Part shown: piece by piece, positions 6,383 through 17,108 of the stretch
Position numbering within the stretch: the first letter of the stretch is position 1
Layout of the letters: the number at the start of each line of letters is the position of its first letter
IMG/VR virus record: IMGVR_UViG_3300028027_000005
Location: 1 to 35,425 of that record
Direction: 5' to 3' (one strand)
Length of the DNA: 35,425 nt
From: a virus
Position numbers and translations under genes: made by a program
The notes under the pieces: generated by a model
Told to the model about the DNA's origin: nothing
Seen by the model: only the letters and a program-made list of their open reading frames with translations
The model's database searches: none

Positions 6383-6690
6383 TAGTTGTAAATATTAAAA
6401 GTTACTGTTATGTCCGATGTCGGTAAATTAGTAGCGTATATTTTAACACTACCAGAAGTGCTTAAAGTTGCTGGCATAATATCTGCAGCTTTTACAATTG
6501 CAATTGTAGAACTTGCTGGAATTACGTCTACAATACTTGTGCTTAATATATTAGCATTTGAATAAGTGTATTCATACAATCCACTAACTAATAACCAACT
6601 GGCAGCCGTTAGTGTTATAGGTGTTACTTGCAATACGTCAACTAATCCATCTTGTAGTTGTCCTTTTGGTAATTTTTTAATTCCGTTCAT
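6382..6690 (-). CDS. 102-aa tail-fibre associated protein
   Basis: This 102-aa beta-rich protein (MNGIKKLPKGQLQDGLVDV...VTFNIYN) alternates hydrophobic and Thr/Ser residues, typical of virion beta-sandwich modules. Its start and stop overlap the neighbouring fibre genes by single bases. It may be a fibre tip or attachment module; no family is recognised. Confidence 0.7.
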   Translation of the reverse strand: MNGIKKLPKGQLQDGLVDVLQVTPITLTAASWLLVSGLYEYTYSNANILSTSIVDVIPASSTIAIVKAADIMPATLSTSGSVKIYATNLPTSDITVTFNIYN

Positions 6691-9473
6691 TATACTGGTA
6701 TTTTTAAAATATTCATATTCAAATCAGAAACTATTACGTTGTTAACACTTGAAGTATTTCTAACAAATAACTCGATATAATCATTAGCGGTTAACTCAAT
6801 TACTGCTTGAGTACCGCCAAAAGAAGGCGTACTACCTGCAGCGCAAAGAATAGTCATTTCACTTTCACTTATATTAGTTCCGTTTTTAACTATTACAATA
6901 TTAATTGTTTGAGTAGAAACCGAAGTTCTAACATTACAATTTACAGTTACAAAAAAACTTTGTGTAAATGCGCCTGTATATGTCAATCGGTTTGAACTTG
7001 GCGAAGTGAATTTTGAGTTCGCACTACTTGCCGTGGTAGTTCCTGCAGCTTTAAAATAAGAAGCTGTTCCTGTTATTGCCGTTGCTGTTGTATTGTCCAA
7101 CATGTGAAGGAATCCACGTGTTGAAGTATTGGTAATACCTACACAATTAGAGAATAAAGACTTATTAGAAGTAGCATCAAATCCACTAATATAAGTACCT
7201 CCTCCGCTAAAGTTACAAGTATCTAAAATATATTTTTCATCGCCTACAGTTGCCGAACTATTAAAATTTACTCCTGTTTCGCCTGATAATGTAACAAATG
7301 ATGAGTAAATAATTCTCAAACGTCTGCTAACGGTACAAGTAGATAAAACGGTAATCGCTGTTTTTGTACTTGCTGTATCGAAAAGGCAGTTACTAAATGC
7401 TATTGTACCTATCGTGCCATCAAAGATAAAACCGCCACTATTTAATAGTGCGCTATCTCCTGCTACAAAATTAGTGTAATTGCTAATTGTTCCACCACTT
7501 GCACAATTTAAAAGGTTAACCCCGAACCAATCTAAAGCCGTTGTAGTTCCATCGCCTTGTAAATCAAATACCAAAGCGTGAGTAAATGATATATTACGAA
7601 TAGGCAAAGAATAAACCGAAGTTATTAAAGCAGTTGAACCGCTTAAACCCGTTGAACTAATTGAACAATTTTCAGAACTCCAACCTACAATAACTGTATC
7701 TTGACCGCATACCAAACGAGAACCCAATAAGTCAATATGCTTTAAAAATAAGTAAGTATAACCGCCTACTAATGTAATTACTCCACTAACTGCGCTTGGT
7801 AAGTCTGTCAAAGCATTTACCTCAATAAATTCTGCGTGGTTGCTTTCGTAATCAAATGCATCAATTTCCGCTTTCGTGTAATACTCTAAAAATCCTGAAC
7901 TTGTAGGTGTATAAAGAATGTTTATTTTATCGCCACTTTCTAAAGCGTCATCTATCGTTAAAGTATTAGTTACAAAAGAATATTGTGAACTGTTTAATTC
8001 CTGACCATTTACAAAGACCGCATAAATAAAACTTGGTGTACTTGCTAAAGTGAAACTTTGAGAAGCTGTATAACTGAATTCCTCACGGGTTAAAGGCACT
8101 CCACCGCTCGGAATAACATTCAAAGGAACTGGTATGATACTTCTTACAGGACTTGTACCCCCAAATTGAAAGTCGTAAGTAGGGTTAGAACCTCCACCAA
8201 CTTTTGTACCGTAAAATTTAATTACAATTCTATCAGTTGAAACAAAAATTCCATCATTCCACAATCCATTTGTAAAAAATTCAGCATAAACAGAAGATGT
8301 AATTTGCTGTGTGTTATTAGATTGTAGTATTAATGTTTCTGTTCCTCCTAAATCTCTTTTATAAACTCGAAAGAAAAATTCTGCTTGACCTGATCCAGCT
8401 GTTTTTCTAATATTACCGATAGTGGTCATATTGAATACACCAGGATTACCAATAATTTGGTTTTGGTCTGTTATCAATCCAGCAATTAGTTGGTTTGTTC
8501 CTGTAATTGCTCCCGTGCTTACGTCTACTGCTGTGGTATTATAGTCTGGGTCTGTAATAGAAGATACCAATTTATTATAACCACCAATTCCACTTGCTAC
8601 AGTTGTAGGATAAACTGTAAGTGTACTTGGTAAATCTTCTAATGATATGAAATGACTTGTACCATTGTCGCCGTCATTTATTAAGTCGCTTGTTTTTGTT
8701 GGTATATTTGGTTGTAATACCCAAACAGCAGCCGCACTTGTGTTATCGGTACATACATATAAATCACCGTCATCTAAAATCCAACGTGAACCAACTATAA
8801 AACCTTTTGACGTGTCATCGGTAGCAGCGGGTGTAGTTGTAAAATTGTGCGATACTTCTCTAATAGTTGTACCACCATCTCCCATTACATAAAGCCTACC
8901 AGCTTCCCATTTCAACTCATAACCTACTGCGCAAATTTGAGCGATACCTTTTGTGCCTCCATAACCAGCGTCAATTGTACCTTTTTTTAATAAAGATCCG
9001 TTATCTAATATTATAGCGTCGCCACTTGAAATAGATATATTCTCTCCTCCAGTTAAATTACCCTCAACTAAAACATCGTTTAAGTTTTGAGTACCACTGC
9101 CACCAGTACTTGATATAATTGGGTTTAATGGATCGGTGTTATCAATTGTTACGTTTGTACCTGCTATAACACTTTCAATATACGATGTTGGAACGTCCCC
9201 GTCCCTATTAAAACCCACATATTTTAAAGCCTCTAATCTTATCATTAAAGCTTGAGAACTTACAAAAGTTTCCATTGCTCCTCCTGCCGTATCGTCATAA
9301 ACGGTTATATTACCGTATAAGTATTCTTTACGACTACTTCCGCTTTCTTCTACGATTTTAAAAATATTATCATCTGTTTTACAATAGAATTTTGACAATA
9401 TAAATTCATCTGCATCACTTGGTATGTGTAACCAAGTCTTTGCACTTTTTTTTCTGATTTGTAGTGTTGCCAT
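6690..9473 (-). CDS. Large tail fibre protein with beta-helix-like region
   Basis: This 927-aa protein begins with a short conserved-looking head ('MATLQIRKKSAKTWLHIPSD') that may anchor to the tail. It continues with Gly/Ser/Thr-rich fibre sequence, including 'YTKAEIDAF' (~res 545) of the type seen before trimerising fibre segments. Residues ~555-790 have repeated short strands and Asn/Ser/Thr turns, consistent with a parallel beta-helix (polysaccharide-binding or depolymerase-like) fold. The last ~130 residues look like a jelly-roll. The probable job is host-surface recognition. No catalytic residues can be assigned by eye. Confidence 0.8.
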   Translation of the reverse strand: MATLQIRKKSAKTWLHIPSDADEFILSKFYCKTDDNIFKIVEESGSSRKEYLYGNITVYDDTAGGAMETFVSSQALMIRLEALKYVGFNRDGDVPTSYIESVIAGTNVTIDNTDPLNPIISSTGGSGTQNLNDVLVEGNLTGGENISISSGDAIILDNGSLLKKGTIDAGYGGTKGIAQICAVGYELKWEAGRLYVMGDGGTTIREVSHNFTTTPAATDDTSKGFIVGSRWILDDGDLYVCTDNTSAAAVWVLQPNIPTKTSDLINDGDNGTSHFISLEDLPSTLTVYPTTVASGIGGYNKLVSSITDPDYNTTAVDVSTGAITGTNQLIAGLITDQNQIIGNPGVFNMTTIGNIRKTAGSGQAEFFFRVYKRDLGGTETLILQSNNTQQITSSVYAEFFTNGLWNDGIFVSTDRIVIKFYGTKVGGGSNPTYDFQFGGTSPVRSIIPVPLNVIPSGGVPLTREEFSYTASQSFTLASTPSFIYAVFVNGQELNSSQYSFVTNTLTIDDALESGDKINILYTPTSSGFLEYYTKAEIDAFDYESNHAEFIEVNALTDLPSAVSGVITLVGGYTYLFLKHIDLLGSRLVCGQDTVIVGWSSENCSISSTGLSGSTALITSVYSLPIRNISFTHALVFDLQGDGTTTALDWFGVNLLNCASGGTISNYTNFVAGDSALLNSGGFIFDGTIGTIAFSNCLFDTASTKTAITVLSTCTVSRRLRIIYSSFVTLSGETGVNFNSSATVGDEKYILDTCNFSGGGTYISGFDATSNKSLFSNCVGITNTSTRGFLHMLDNTTATAITGTASYFKAAGTTTASSANSKFTSPSSNRLTYTGAFTQSFFVTVNCNVRTSVSTQTINIVIVKNGTNISESEMTILCAAGSTPSFGGTQAVIELTANDYIELFVRNTSSVNNVIVSDLNMNILKIPV

Positions 9474-9474
9474 A

Positions 9475-10011
9475 TTATGCTATTCTTTGAATAAATAAAG
9501 TTACTATATAAGGTTGCATATTTTTATCAGTTCCTGAAACCCCTTCTGTATTTACTGTAGATGTTATTGGTGCTCCTGTTGTAGGCGATATAATTCCATC
9601 AATTGTGATATCCTTTGCATCACCACTACCAATTGATATATTTGCATTTGTAATAGCAGTATGACTATGACTTACAACTACCGCGTCTTTATTTCCACCT
9701 GTTGCTCCTATTGTTGCGTAATTAGTAGCATCATAGCCAATTGATGTCCTACCGCCCCTATTACGTGTTCCATTAGATCCGTTGCAAATTGCAAAACCTG
9801 CATAATTATTTATTCCAAAGCCTGTTAAATCAAAATTTGCAGTTAAAAAAGTAGCTAATTGGGAATCTGGAATATCTAATTCCTTAACCTCATAAAGTGG
9901 TGCAATTTCATTTAATAAAGCCGTTTCAACTTCTCTGTGTTTAGCTGGCACTATATTAGATAAGTCCGCTAAATTTGAATTAATTAAATTTTGTAAATTT
10001 GTGCGTGTCAT
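9475..10011 (-). CDS. Tail-collar-like fibre protein
   Basis: This 178-aa protein has features of the phage tail-collar / microcystin-dependent-protein group. 'AGFAICNGSNGTRNRGGRTS' is followed by 'GATGGNKDAVVVSHSHT' and a final 'NMQPYIVTLFIQRI'. In that family the collar region forms a trimeric fibre tip or joint and HxH residues bind metal. The first ~70 residues are helical. It sits between the 280-aa tail protein (4-base overlap) and the large fibre, so it is probably part of the adsorption apparatus. Confidence 0.75.
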   Translation of the reverse strand: MTRTNLQNLINSNLADLSNIVPAKHREVETALLNEIAPLYEVKELDIPDSQLATFLTANFDLTGFGINNYAGFAICNGSNGTRNRGGRTSIGYDATNYATIGATGGNKDAVVVSHSHTAITNANISIGSGDAKDITIDGIISPTTGAPITSTVNTEGVSGTDKNMQPYIVTLFIQRIA

Positions 10012-10850
10012 ATTGTTGTTGAATAATGAGTTGTTGAATAATGTAATCCCGAATAATGCGGCAATAAAACTGGTTGCAATCCTGAAATATAAATGTCTGA
10101 CTTGTTAATATATACAGAAAATTCAGCCTCTGATAAATTAGAATAACCTAAACGCTCCGATCCTTTTACATTGGTTTTATTTGTCATTCTAAAAGTATCT
10201 ATATAAATAATATCGTGAATTAAAAGTATATTAATACGTCTGAATACAAAAGGATTTATAGTACTAAATTTATAATGGCTTAATTCTTTAAATAAAGCCC
10301 GTGTACTTATTGTATTCCCGCGTGTTATTTGATAATAGTCTTTTACTTCTGTTTCATTATCTAAACGATCGAAAAAGCAACGTAATCTAATAGATTGTTT
10401 AATATTTAAAATATCGTATGAAATCCCGTGAAAATATCCATTTGCTTTATAGTCAAATCTCGTGGTTTCTTCTAAAAATTCATCTGTTATAATTAATTCA
10501 TTAGAATACCAAATATCAGACCCTGTAGTCTTGCTAAATTTTAATTTTAAAGGATTAAATCCAAAATCTTTAGCTATTGAATTAATTGTAAAAATTACCT
10601 GTTTAATTCCATTCCTATCGGTAAACTCATAAATATTTACTTTTGCCGTAATATCTAATAACTCAGTATTTTCACAATCAACAACAAAAACAGAATAGTC
10701 ATTGTCAAATGCTATCCCGTCAGAGTTGTTTGATATTTGAGTATAAATTTCATCAGTTGCTAATTGGATGCAATCTGAATAATTTATTTTAGATATTGCT
10801 GGATTTTCACTATCCTCAATCTTCGATAATCTTATGAAACTATAATCCAT
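10008..10850 (-). CDS. Tail-tip region protein, unassigned
   Basis: This 280-aa mainly beta protein overlaps the 869-aa tail protein by 11 bases and the collar-like gene by 4. Its C-terminus carries the local repeat 'HYSGLHYSTTHYSTT'. Location between the tail-tip hub and fibres suggests a baseplate or fibre-connector protein. No domain is recognised. Confidence 0.7.
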   Translation of the reverse strand: MDYSFIRLSKIEDSENPAISKINYSDCIQLATDEIYTQISNNSDGIAFDNDYSVFVVDCENTELLDITAKVNIYEFTDRNGIKQVIFTINSIAKDFGFNPLKLKFSKTTGSDIWYSNELIITDEFLEETTRFDYKANGYFHGISYDILNIKQSIRLRCFFDRLDNETEVKDYYQITRGNTISTRALFKELSHYKFSTINPFVFRRINILLIHDIIYIDTFRMTNKTNVKGSERLGYSNLSEAEFSVYINKSDIYISGLQPVLLPHYSGLHYSTTHYSTTI

Positions 10851-13449
10851 TTAAAGCGTCTGAAAGGGTTATTGATGTCGTGTAAATAATACCGTTAACT
10901 TTGATTTTGTCAAACCTCGTTGGAGTGATTAAAGGAACACTATTGAAATCATACAAAGTTACAAAAAAACTATCAATTTTAAACCATTTACGCTTAAGTA
11001 TAACAGAATCATATCCAACCTCGTTAATTTTTATTAATTTAGTTCCTACTGTGTCAATAGTTACGAAATCGCTTTCATTTCTTTGCTCTCCTTCAATTGT
11101 CAATAAATTAGTTGACCATTCGTAATCTAATTTGGTAGGATGTATTTTTAAAACTCTTTCATTTGTGTCTACTACCCTAATAAATCCCTTTTGAATTGCC
11201 AAATTATCTAACAAAGTTTTAACCGTTTCAAATTCAGCTACAACTTTTGTTTTATAAAATATAGGTGATAAAATAGCATCGTTTAAATCAGTTACATTAA
11301 TATTTGCACCCTCAATAGTTGCCACAGTTTCTGATCCGTATTTTGTTGAAAGTAAACCGTTATTTTTAAAGAATGTATTTTGTATTATTCCGTTTGGTTT
11401 ATATTTTGATGCAGTTTTTAAATAACTTTGCCAGTGATTCATATTTCTTTTAATAGAATATCTTAAATTACTATAATTATCACCGCTTGACAAATTTAGT
11501 ATTTCAGTAAACCCCTGATTTGTTCTATTTACATAAAATACATCATTTAAAGTATATTGAGTTTTGATAAAACCGTCGCCCTCAAAAGTTGGCGTAAATC
11601 CAGAAGGTGTTAAAACTATTTTTTCTCTTTCTAACGAATAAACAATATAAGACCCCATATTAACCCCTGAAACAATATTGAAATTAGTTCCTACAATAAA
11701 ACCTAATAAAGTCCAATCAAACGGAGTGCCTTCACCATTTAAAGTGTTATTTAGTATTTCAAGTCTACCACTATTAATTCTCATTAATAAACGTAATCCA
11801 AAACCTCCATTTGGAAAATCTAATAACGGATATACATCTATTAAAAATATTTTGTCGTCATTATCCAAAGAAGTGCTTTCTTTTGTATTTATGCCCTGCC
11901 TTCTTGCACTTTCAATACTAAACGGATCGCGTATATGGTTTACTTCAACTTTTTTATTGTTTTCAACTAATTTATTTGGTATTAAAAATTGAGAGTCCGT
12001 ATGTATGCTATCAATTGTATTACTCTCATCTCTATTTTGTTCGTAATTCTTATAAGAATAATTAAAAGCATTAATAGTATATCTGTCATTAAATTGTGTG
12101 TTAAATTCTGTGTCTGGGGCTTGTAAATATCCTCCTAAGTCTACATTATTGTAAAAGTCATCATATTGCCCTATAAATACATCGTTTTGGTTTATCTGAT
12201 AGTCTGCATTAACTTCTTGTAATCCTTCCGTTAAATCCTTAAAATTAACATAAAACGGCTTGTCTGTATATTGTCTTATTAATTTACCATTAAATGCAAA
12301 TTGTTCATAAAACTCGCCAGAAACATCAAATTTTGGCGCATCAACTGTTAATCCTGATATTGATTTAATATTTTGTTTAAATAAATCAACATATCTAACG
12401 CCTTTTATTACGCTATCAATAGCAGTTGAAGTAGCTTGAACCTTTGCATTAAAATTCCTATGAGTTATGTCAATATTGCAATCTGCAGAACCTACAGCAG
12501 CCCAAAATAACCAAACTTTACCGCCTTGATTAACCTCATCAATTGTAAATTCAAAAGTATCGTTTAATATTACAGTTTTTTCTACTGTAGACCCCCAAGT
12601 GTCATTATATAATAAATGACGTGTAGTCGATAACGTTGAAGGGTCAAAAGTATCACCCCAACAAAGATATAAAGCAACAAAACCAAAGTCAGCAAATACC
12701 CCCTGAGTTACTACATAAGTCATGTCTATTGTAGCAGTTACTTTTATTTCATTTAATCTATTTTGCGCATATAATAAACCAAATTTTTCAGCGTCTAAAA
12801 TGCTATTTGTATAAATAGTATCTTCTAACCAATTCAAACTATTATCTATTCCCGAACTTGTATTTGTTTGAGCAAGGTTAAAAGCGCACCATAATTCAGT
12901 AGGATCTAATGAGTCGGCATGGAATGATTTTTCTCCTACACTTTTCCACTCACTTACTTGTAATACTGGCTTTGCTTTTAATAGTATATTTTCAGTTATT
13001 AAAGGTGTGATTGTGTTTAAATCTAAATCTTTATCGCTAAAAACATCAACATTAATATCTTTGCGCCTATTTATTATTGCACGATTATTTTCCTGAATTA
13101 CTTTGCATTCAAAATAAGTAAGTAAGTCAGTTTTTGCCATTTGAAAGTCTAACAATCCAACCGTAAAAGTTACACCGTTTTTCTTTAATATAAATTCAAC
13201 CTCACTTTCAAAGCCGTATGTTTTGTAATAATCTAATAATTGGAATAAACCCATTGTTAAACCATTATCAAAAATGCCATCATAAAACTCCAGACTGACT
13301 TCCTCATTTCCGTAGCTTATATCCCTACCATAACGGCTTTTATCCTGTTCAACTGTAAAGCTGGCACCATCGAATTTAACAGGCTCGGTTATTTCAATCA
13401 AGCCTGTAGCATCATTCTTAAAGTTTAAATAAAATGTAAAGTTTTCCAT
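10840..13449 (-). CDS. Tail-tip / baseplate hub-like protein
   Basis: This 869-aa protein is encoded directly after the tape measure gene with a one-base overlap. That is where siphophages encode the distal-tail and tail-associated (hub) proteins. The N-terminal ~130 residues ('FTFYLNFKNDATGLIEITEP', then 'EVSLEFYDGIFDNG') look like a small beta domain that could play the Dit role. The rest is beta-rich without a recognised hydrolase motif. I infer a structural hub; a fused Dit-Tal arrangement is possible but not shown. Confidence 0.7.
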   Translation of the reverse strand: MENFTFYLNFKNDATGLIEITEPVKFDGASFTVEQDKSRYGRDISYGNEEVSLEFYDGIFDNGLTMGLFQLLDYYKTYGFESEVEFILKKNGVTFTVGLLDFQMAKTDLLTYFECKVIQENNRAIINRRKDINVDVFSDKDLDLNTITPLITENILLKAKPVLQVSEWKSVGEKSFHADSLDPTELWCAFNLAQTNTSSGIDNSLNWLEDTIYTNSILDAEKFGLLYAQNRLNEIKVTATIDMTYVVTQGVFADFGFVALYLCWGDTFDPSTLSTTRHLLYNDTWGSTVEKTVILNDTFEFTIDEVNQGGKVWLFWAAVGSADCNIDITHRNFNAKVQATSTAIDSVIKGVRYVDLFKQNIKSISGLTVDAPKFDVSGEFYEQFAFNGKLIRQYTDKPFYVNFKDLTEGLQEVNADYQINQNDVFIGQYDDFYNNVDLGGYLQAPDTEFNTQFNDRYTINAFNYSYKNYEQNRDESNTIDSIHTDSQFLIPNKLVENNKKVEVNHIRDPFSIESARRQGINTKESTSLDNDDKIFLIDVYPLLDFPNGGFGLRLLMRINSGRLEILNNTLNGEGTPFDWTLLGFIVGTNFNIVSGVNMGSYIVYSLEREKIVLTPSGFTPTFEGDGFIKTQYTLNDVFYVNRTNQGFTEILNLSSGDNYSNLRYSIKRNMNHWQSYLKTASKYKPNGIIQNTFFKNNGLLSTKYGSETVATIEGANINVTDLNDAILSPIFYKTKVVAEFETVKTLLDNLAIQKGFIRVVDTNERVLKIHPTKLDYEWSTNLLTIEGEQRNESDFVTIDTVGTKLIKINEVGYDSVILKRKWFKIDSFFVTLYDFNSVPLITPTRFDKIKVNGIIYTTSITLSDALNGL

Positions 13450-16094
13450 TATACAATACGTCCTTTTGTTGTTAGTCTACTATTTAAAACCTCTCTTGTT
13501 CTTCCGTTTGAACTTATCATTTTCTTAAATCCATTTTCGTTTATATCAATTGCCACCTCATTTGATCCGCTATATTTTCTAAATACACTTTCAAGATCAT
13601 CTTTATTTATTCCGTTAGTTTGGTTAGTTTGCAAAGGTGAAATATTATTTTTCAAAAGTAAGTTATTAATTTGTTTGCTCCATTGATCAGGTGTGAAAAT
13701 TTGCGTTCCTTTTGGAGCATCTACAACTTTATTCCTTCCCTTAAACTGTCTTACTTTACCGTCTGGTGTTACAACTGTTTCCTGATATTTTGAACCCTTT
13801 GCATCATTGATTAACATTTTGCCACCTTCGTGAATTCCACCTTCTGCAAATGCGGGTATTTCCTGAGCTGCAACCATTGCTAATTGAGCCGCACCAATTG
13901 CAGCAACTGCAATAGCCAAAGGACTAGCGAAAAAACCACCTTTTCCAAGTGTAGACATAACAGCCTGAGCTGTATTTATAGCTATATTAAACATAGCTTG
14001 TTTCTTTTCGGATTCTGCTTGTCGCCTTTGTATTGATTTTCTTTTTTCTTCGTATTGTCGTTCTATTTCAGCTTTTGCAGCTGTGCTACTTCCAGCGAAT
14101 GCAATAGATATATTTTTTTGTTGTTCCAATCGTGAATATTCAGCGTTAAAACGTGCCTCACTTTGTTTCATTAATGTATTAGTCAATTCCTGACCTATTT
14201 CCATCATTGCGGTAGCTGTAACCTTCCAGTTATCAGTAGCTTTAAACCCAAAGCCTTCAATTTCTTTATTCATAACCTTAAACAAAGTCGGCATTCCTGA
14301 TTCACTTCCAAATTGATCGTAAAAGCCTTTTAAATATTGGCTTGTTTGCTCTAAACTTTCTTTGGCTGCTATTGGCAATTGTTCAATTTCACTTTTGCCA
14401 CCAGTTACTATTCCAGCCATATTTAACCTTTCACCGCCTCTTAAATACATCAAACTTGTATTTAGGAACTCTAATTGTGCGTTATATGATTCGTATTCTT
14501 TTGTAGTTGTTGCAACTGACGACCTTAATTTTTCCAAGCGTGAAATTTCAGAAAGGAAATATTCCTCTGTATTTCTGTTTATTTCTTTGTCAACTTTTAA
14601 TTTGTCTTTTGCTAATTTAGTTTTTTCTTTTGTTCTTGAAATTTGTTTTTTATCTTCAATTTCTAACGGCTTAGCCTGAACAAGCATTTCCTGCATTGTT
14701 TTAATAAGCAATGAATTTTCTTGCCTTTCTTGTGTTTTTAAATTGTTTTTATCCTTATTTAATATTATTAATTTTCTTTCTTGTGCTAAAATCAACTCAT
14801 TATTTGATATTCTAACTGTTTGAGTTTTTTCTTCCCTTGATCCAGCAATAATTAAATCTTTACCACTTTTTCTTAATTTTGCTATTTCAGCTTCGGTTTC
14901 TTGTATTTTTTCTTGAATACTTAAATAATCCTCTAAACTATCTTTTGCGTTTTCTGCTAATTTGTCGCCAATAGCTTGTGCCATATATTTTGCCATTATA
15001 GCATCTCTAAGCTTATAATATTGACTTTCAGCTTTACCATTTAATATGTTTTCATCTGATATATTGGCTAAAAAGTTTGGATAAAGCTCCTGTAATTTAT
15101 TAACGGCTTCACGTCTTTGATCAATAGATATTGAAACATCCTGACTTACTTTATAAAGTGTATCTAATTCAGATATTTCAGTTGATGCGCTTTCAGAAGC
15201 TTTTTTTCTCGCATCCGTTATTTGATTCATTTGATCAGATATAGTTTGCATCTGTTTACCGCCATCAAATAATTTACCTATAAATGTTACAATATCTTTA
15301 CCATATAAAGTAAGCAAAGTAACACCAACGCTTAATGCAGTTCCTAAACTAAAAACAGAAGCGGCAAGTTGTTTAAATACGCTTTGAGTTGGTAATCCTT
15401 GTTTTTGTAATTCTTTATTTTGGTTAATGATGCCACCCATAGCATCAAAAAAGATAGGTAAGTTATTTGAAATTGCCATGAATCCAGTCTGAACGGAATT
15501 GGCAAACGCTGGCATCTCACGGCTTAATTGATTGATTGAGTTGCTTAATGGATTAAAAGCCCCTGCATAGTTACCAACATTACGCTGGTATTTACCCATT
15601 TGACCATCAACAGCTTTTAAAGCTCTGTCATAGTCTTGTATTCTTTTACCTAATCGCTCTAAACTTTTTTCCTCTTTATCTGTTAATTGGCTTCCTAATT
15701 CCTTTCTAATAGCCAAATCTTTATAGCTTTTTTGCAATAAATTCATACTATTTTGAATTTTATTGTAAACTGATTCGGATGCTTTTAGTTTGGCTTCTTC
15801 CTTTTGTAATTGTGCGGTATATTTATCAAAGGCTTTTTCCCTTGTTTGTTGTAGTCTTATTTCTGCAAGTCTATTCCTTTCAATTTGTTTTTCTAATTGA
15901 GCCTGAATTTTTGCCTGATCTTTTATTTTTTCGTTTAAATCAGTAACACTTTTAGGTGATTGGCCACCATTAAAAGAAAGTTGAAGTTTTGAAATCGCTA
16001 CTACTTCTTCGTGTGTTTTGGTTAATGATTTATATAATGCATCAAGTCCAGCCTGTGCCTCTTTACTTACTATTAAATCAATACTATTTGCCAT
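13449..16094 (-). CDS. Tail tape measure protein
   Basis: This 881-aa protein has the long coiled-coil composition of a tape measure (heptad-rich residues ~40-160 and ~275-560). A hydrophobic stretch near 235-270 includes 'GTALSVGVTLLTLYG'. A C-terminal Ala-rich hydrophobic region ('PLAIAVAAIGAAQLAMVA') is followed by 'FAEGGIHEGG', common at tape measure C-termini. At roughly 0.15 nm per residue, the family's usual scaling, the tail would be about 130 nm long. It sits between the pre-tape genes and the tail-tip genes, as in all siphoviruses. No lytic transglycosylase or peptidase motif is visible. Confidence 0.9.
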   Translation of the reverse strand: MANSIDLIVSKEAQAGLDALYKSLTKTHEEVVAISKLQLSFNGGQSPKSVTDLNEKIKDQAKIQAQLEKQIERNRLAEIRLQQTREKAFDKYTAQLQKEEAKLKASESVYNKIQNSMNLLQKSYKDLAIRKELGSQLTDKEEKSLERLGKRIQDYDRALKAVDGQMGKYQRNVGNYAGAFNPLSNSINQLSREMPAFANSVQTGFMAISNNLPIFFDAMGGIINQNKELQKQGLPTQSVFKQLAASVFSLGTALSVGVTLLTLYGKDIVTFIGKLFDGGKQMQTISDQMNQITDARKKASESASTEISELDTLYKVSQDVSISIDQRREAVNKLQELYPNFLANISDENILNGKAESQYYKLRDAIMAKYMAQAIGDKLAENAKDSLEDYLSIQEKIQETEAEIAKLRKSGKDLIIAGSREEKTQTVRISNNELILAQERKLIILNKDKNNLKTQERQENSLLIKTMQEMLVQAKPLEIEDKKQISRTKEKTKLAKDKLKVDKEINRNTEEYFLSEISRLEKLRSSVATTTKEYESYNAQLEFLNTSLMYLRGGERLNMAGIVTGGKSEIEQLPIAAKESLEQTSQYLKGFYDQFGSESGMPTLFKVMNKEIEGFGFKATDNWKVTATAMMEIGQELTNTLMKQSEARFNAEYSRLEQQKNISIAFAGSSTAAKAEIERQYEEKRKSIQRRQAESEKKQAMFNIAINTAQAVMSTLGKGGFFASPLAIAVAAIGAAQLAMVAAQEIPAFAEGGIHEGGKMLINDAKGSKYQETVVTPDGKVRQFKGRNKVVDAPKGTQIFTPDQWSKQINNLLLKNNISPLQTNQTNGINKDDLESVFRKYSGSNEVAIDINENGFKKMISSNGRTREVLNSRLTTKGRIV

Positions 16095-16653
16095 TCTTTT
16101 GCGATTTTATTGTTTTTTCAGCTTGTTTTTGGAATTCAATCCATTCTTTTACCGTAATTTCTTTTGCATCTAATTTGTACTTTAATTCTAAAATACGACT
16201 AACTGAAATTAATTGGCTTTCAATACTTTGGCTTTCTTGTTGATCATCTTTTTTAAGTTCCAATTGCAGTATTTCAATTTGTGTTTTAACATTCTGCAAT
16301 CTTTGATTTATATTTTCAAGCTGTGAAAATATATCTTTTGATCTGTCAATCCTGTAATGCCATTTTTCAAGTTCCCAAGTTAAAGCGTGAAACATATCTA
16401 AATTTAAACCCTTATCGTAATTGTATAATGATTTTAATATTAATGTAACACAATTATACTTTCCTTCTAATTTTAACAGTTTATAAATTTTACTGAATCT
16501 TTGATATACTGCATTATTTTGAGTTAATTCTAAATACTCAACAAAAAAATCATTCATTACACTATCTAAGCCTTTTACGTCTTTTAATTCCTTTGTAAAG
16601 TATTTTAGTTCGTTAGTTTCAAGATACTTTTGAAAGTTCCAAAGTGGCATTTC
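16084..16653 (-). CDS. Putative tail assembly chaperone
   Basis: The likely product, starting MPLWNFQKYLETNELKYF at 16653, is 189 aa, helical and charged, with a coiled-coil middle ('QRLQNVKTQIEILQLELKK'). Longer in-frame starts at 16713 or 16737 would overlap the upstream gene by 50-74 bases; the A-rich leader TAAAAAG before 16653 favours the shorter form. Position immediately before the tape measure (11-base overlap) is where tail assembly chaperones lie. The usual -1 frameshift signal of the G/GT type was not found, so the call rests on position and size. Confidence 0.6.
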   Translation of the reverse strand, partial: EMPLWNFQKYLETNELKYFTKELKDVKGLDSVMNDFFVEYLELTQNNAVYQRFSKIYKLLKLEGKYNCVTLILKSLYNYDKGLNLDMFHALTWELEKWHYRIDRSKDIFSQLENINQRLQNVKTQIEILQLELKKDDQQESQSIESQLISVSRILELKYKLDAKEITVKEWIEFQKQAEKTIKSQKNGK

Positions 16654-16663
16654 ATCACACTTT

Positions 16664-17104
16664 TTATAAATATTGACTGATGTATTTATCCAGTTCAGGT
16701 TTAATAATTTCATAATTAAGTTTTTGTTGATTATCATAATTCAATCCAAAAATATTTTTACCATATTTTCCAATCAAATCGGGTGTTTTTGTATCGCTTG
16801 AATCAAATGTAAGTATTAAATTTTCTTTGTCTACTTTTAAATAAAAACCTCTATAAAAAGATCCTGAATAATTTAATGTAGTTCTGTCGTATGGTTGTCC
16901 TAATAATTGTTTTATCTCTACCGTAAAAAATGAATATGGTTGTAAGTCTAATCCTAAACTATCTTCCCCTTTTGCATACAATTGAGCCTGTCTATTTAAG
17001 TCTATTATTTCGGCCTTATTTCTGTTAATTATACCCTCTGTTTGTTGTGGAATATTATTCCTAACATTTTTAACAAAGTCCATATAATCCTTAATAGTTC
17101 TCAT
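16664..17104 (-). CDS. Hypothetical tail protein
   Basis: I chose the start MRTIKDYMDFVKNVRNN at 17104 (146 aa). An in-frame ATG at 17131 would read MRFFLYFCI out of the terminator stem and U-tract and is unlikely. The protein combines a helical N-terminus with a beta-rich middle ('SGSFYRGFYLKVDKENLILT'). It stands between the tail tube gene and the putative chaperone, downstream of a terminator, and so may be expressed at a lower level than the tube. It could be a minor tail or head-tail protein; no family is recognised. Confidence 0.65.
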   Translation of the reverse strand: MRTIKDYMDFVKNVRNNIPQQTEGIINRNKAEIIDLNRQAQLYAKGEDSLGLDLQPYSFFTVEIKQLLGQPYDRTTLNYSGSFYRGFYLKVDKENLILTFDSSDTKTPDLIGKYGKNIFGLNYDNQQKLNYEIIKPELDKYISQYL

Positions 17105-17108
17105 AATA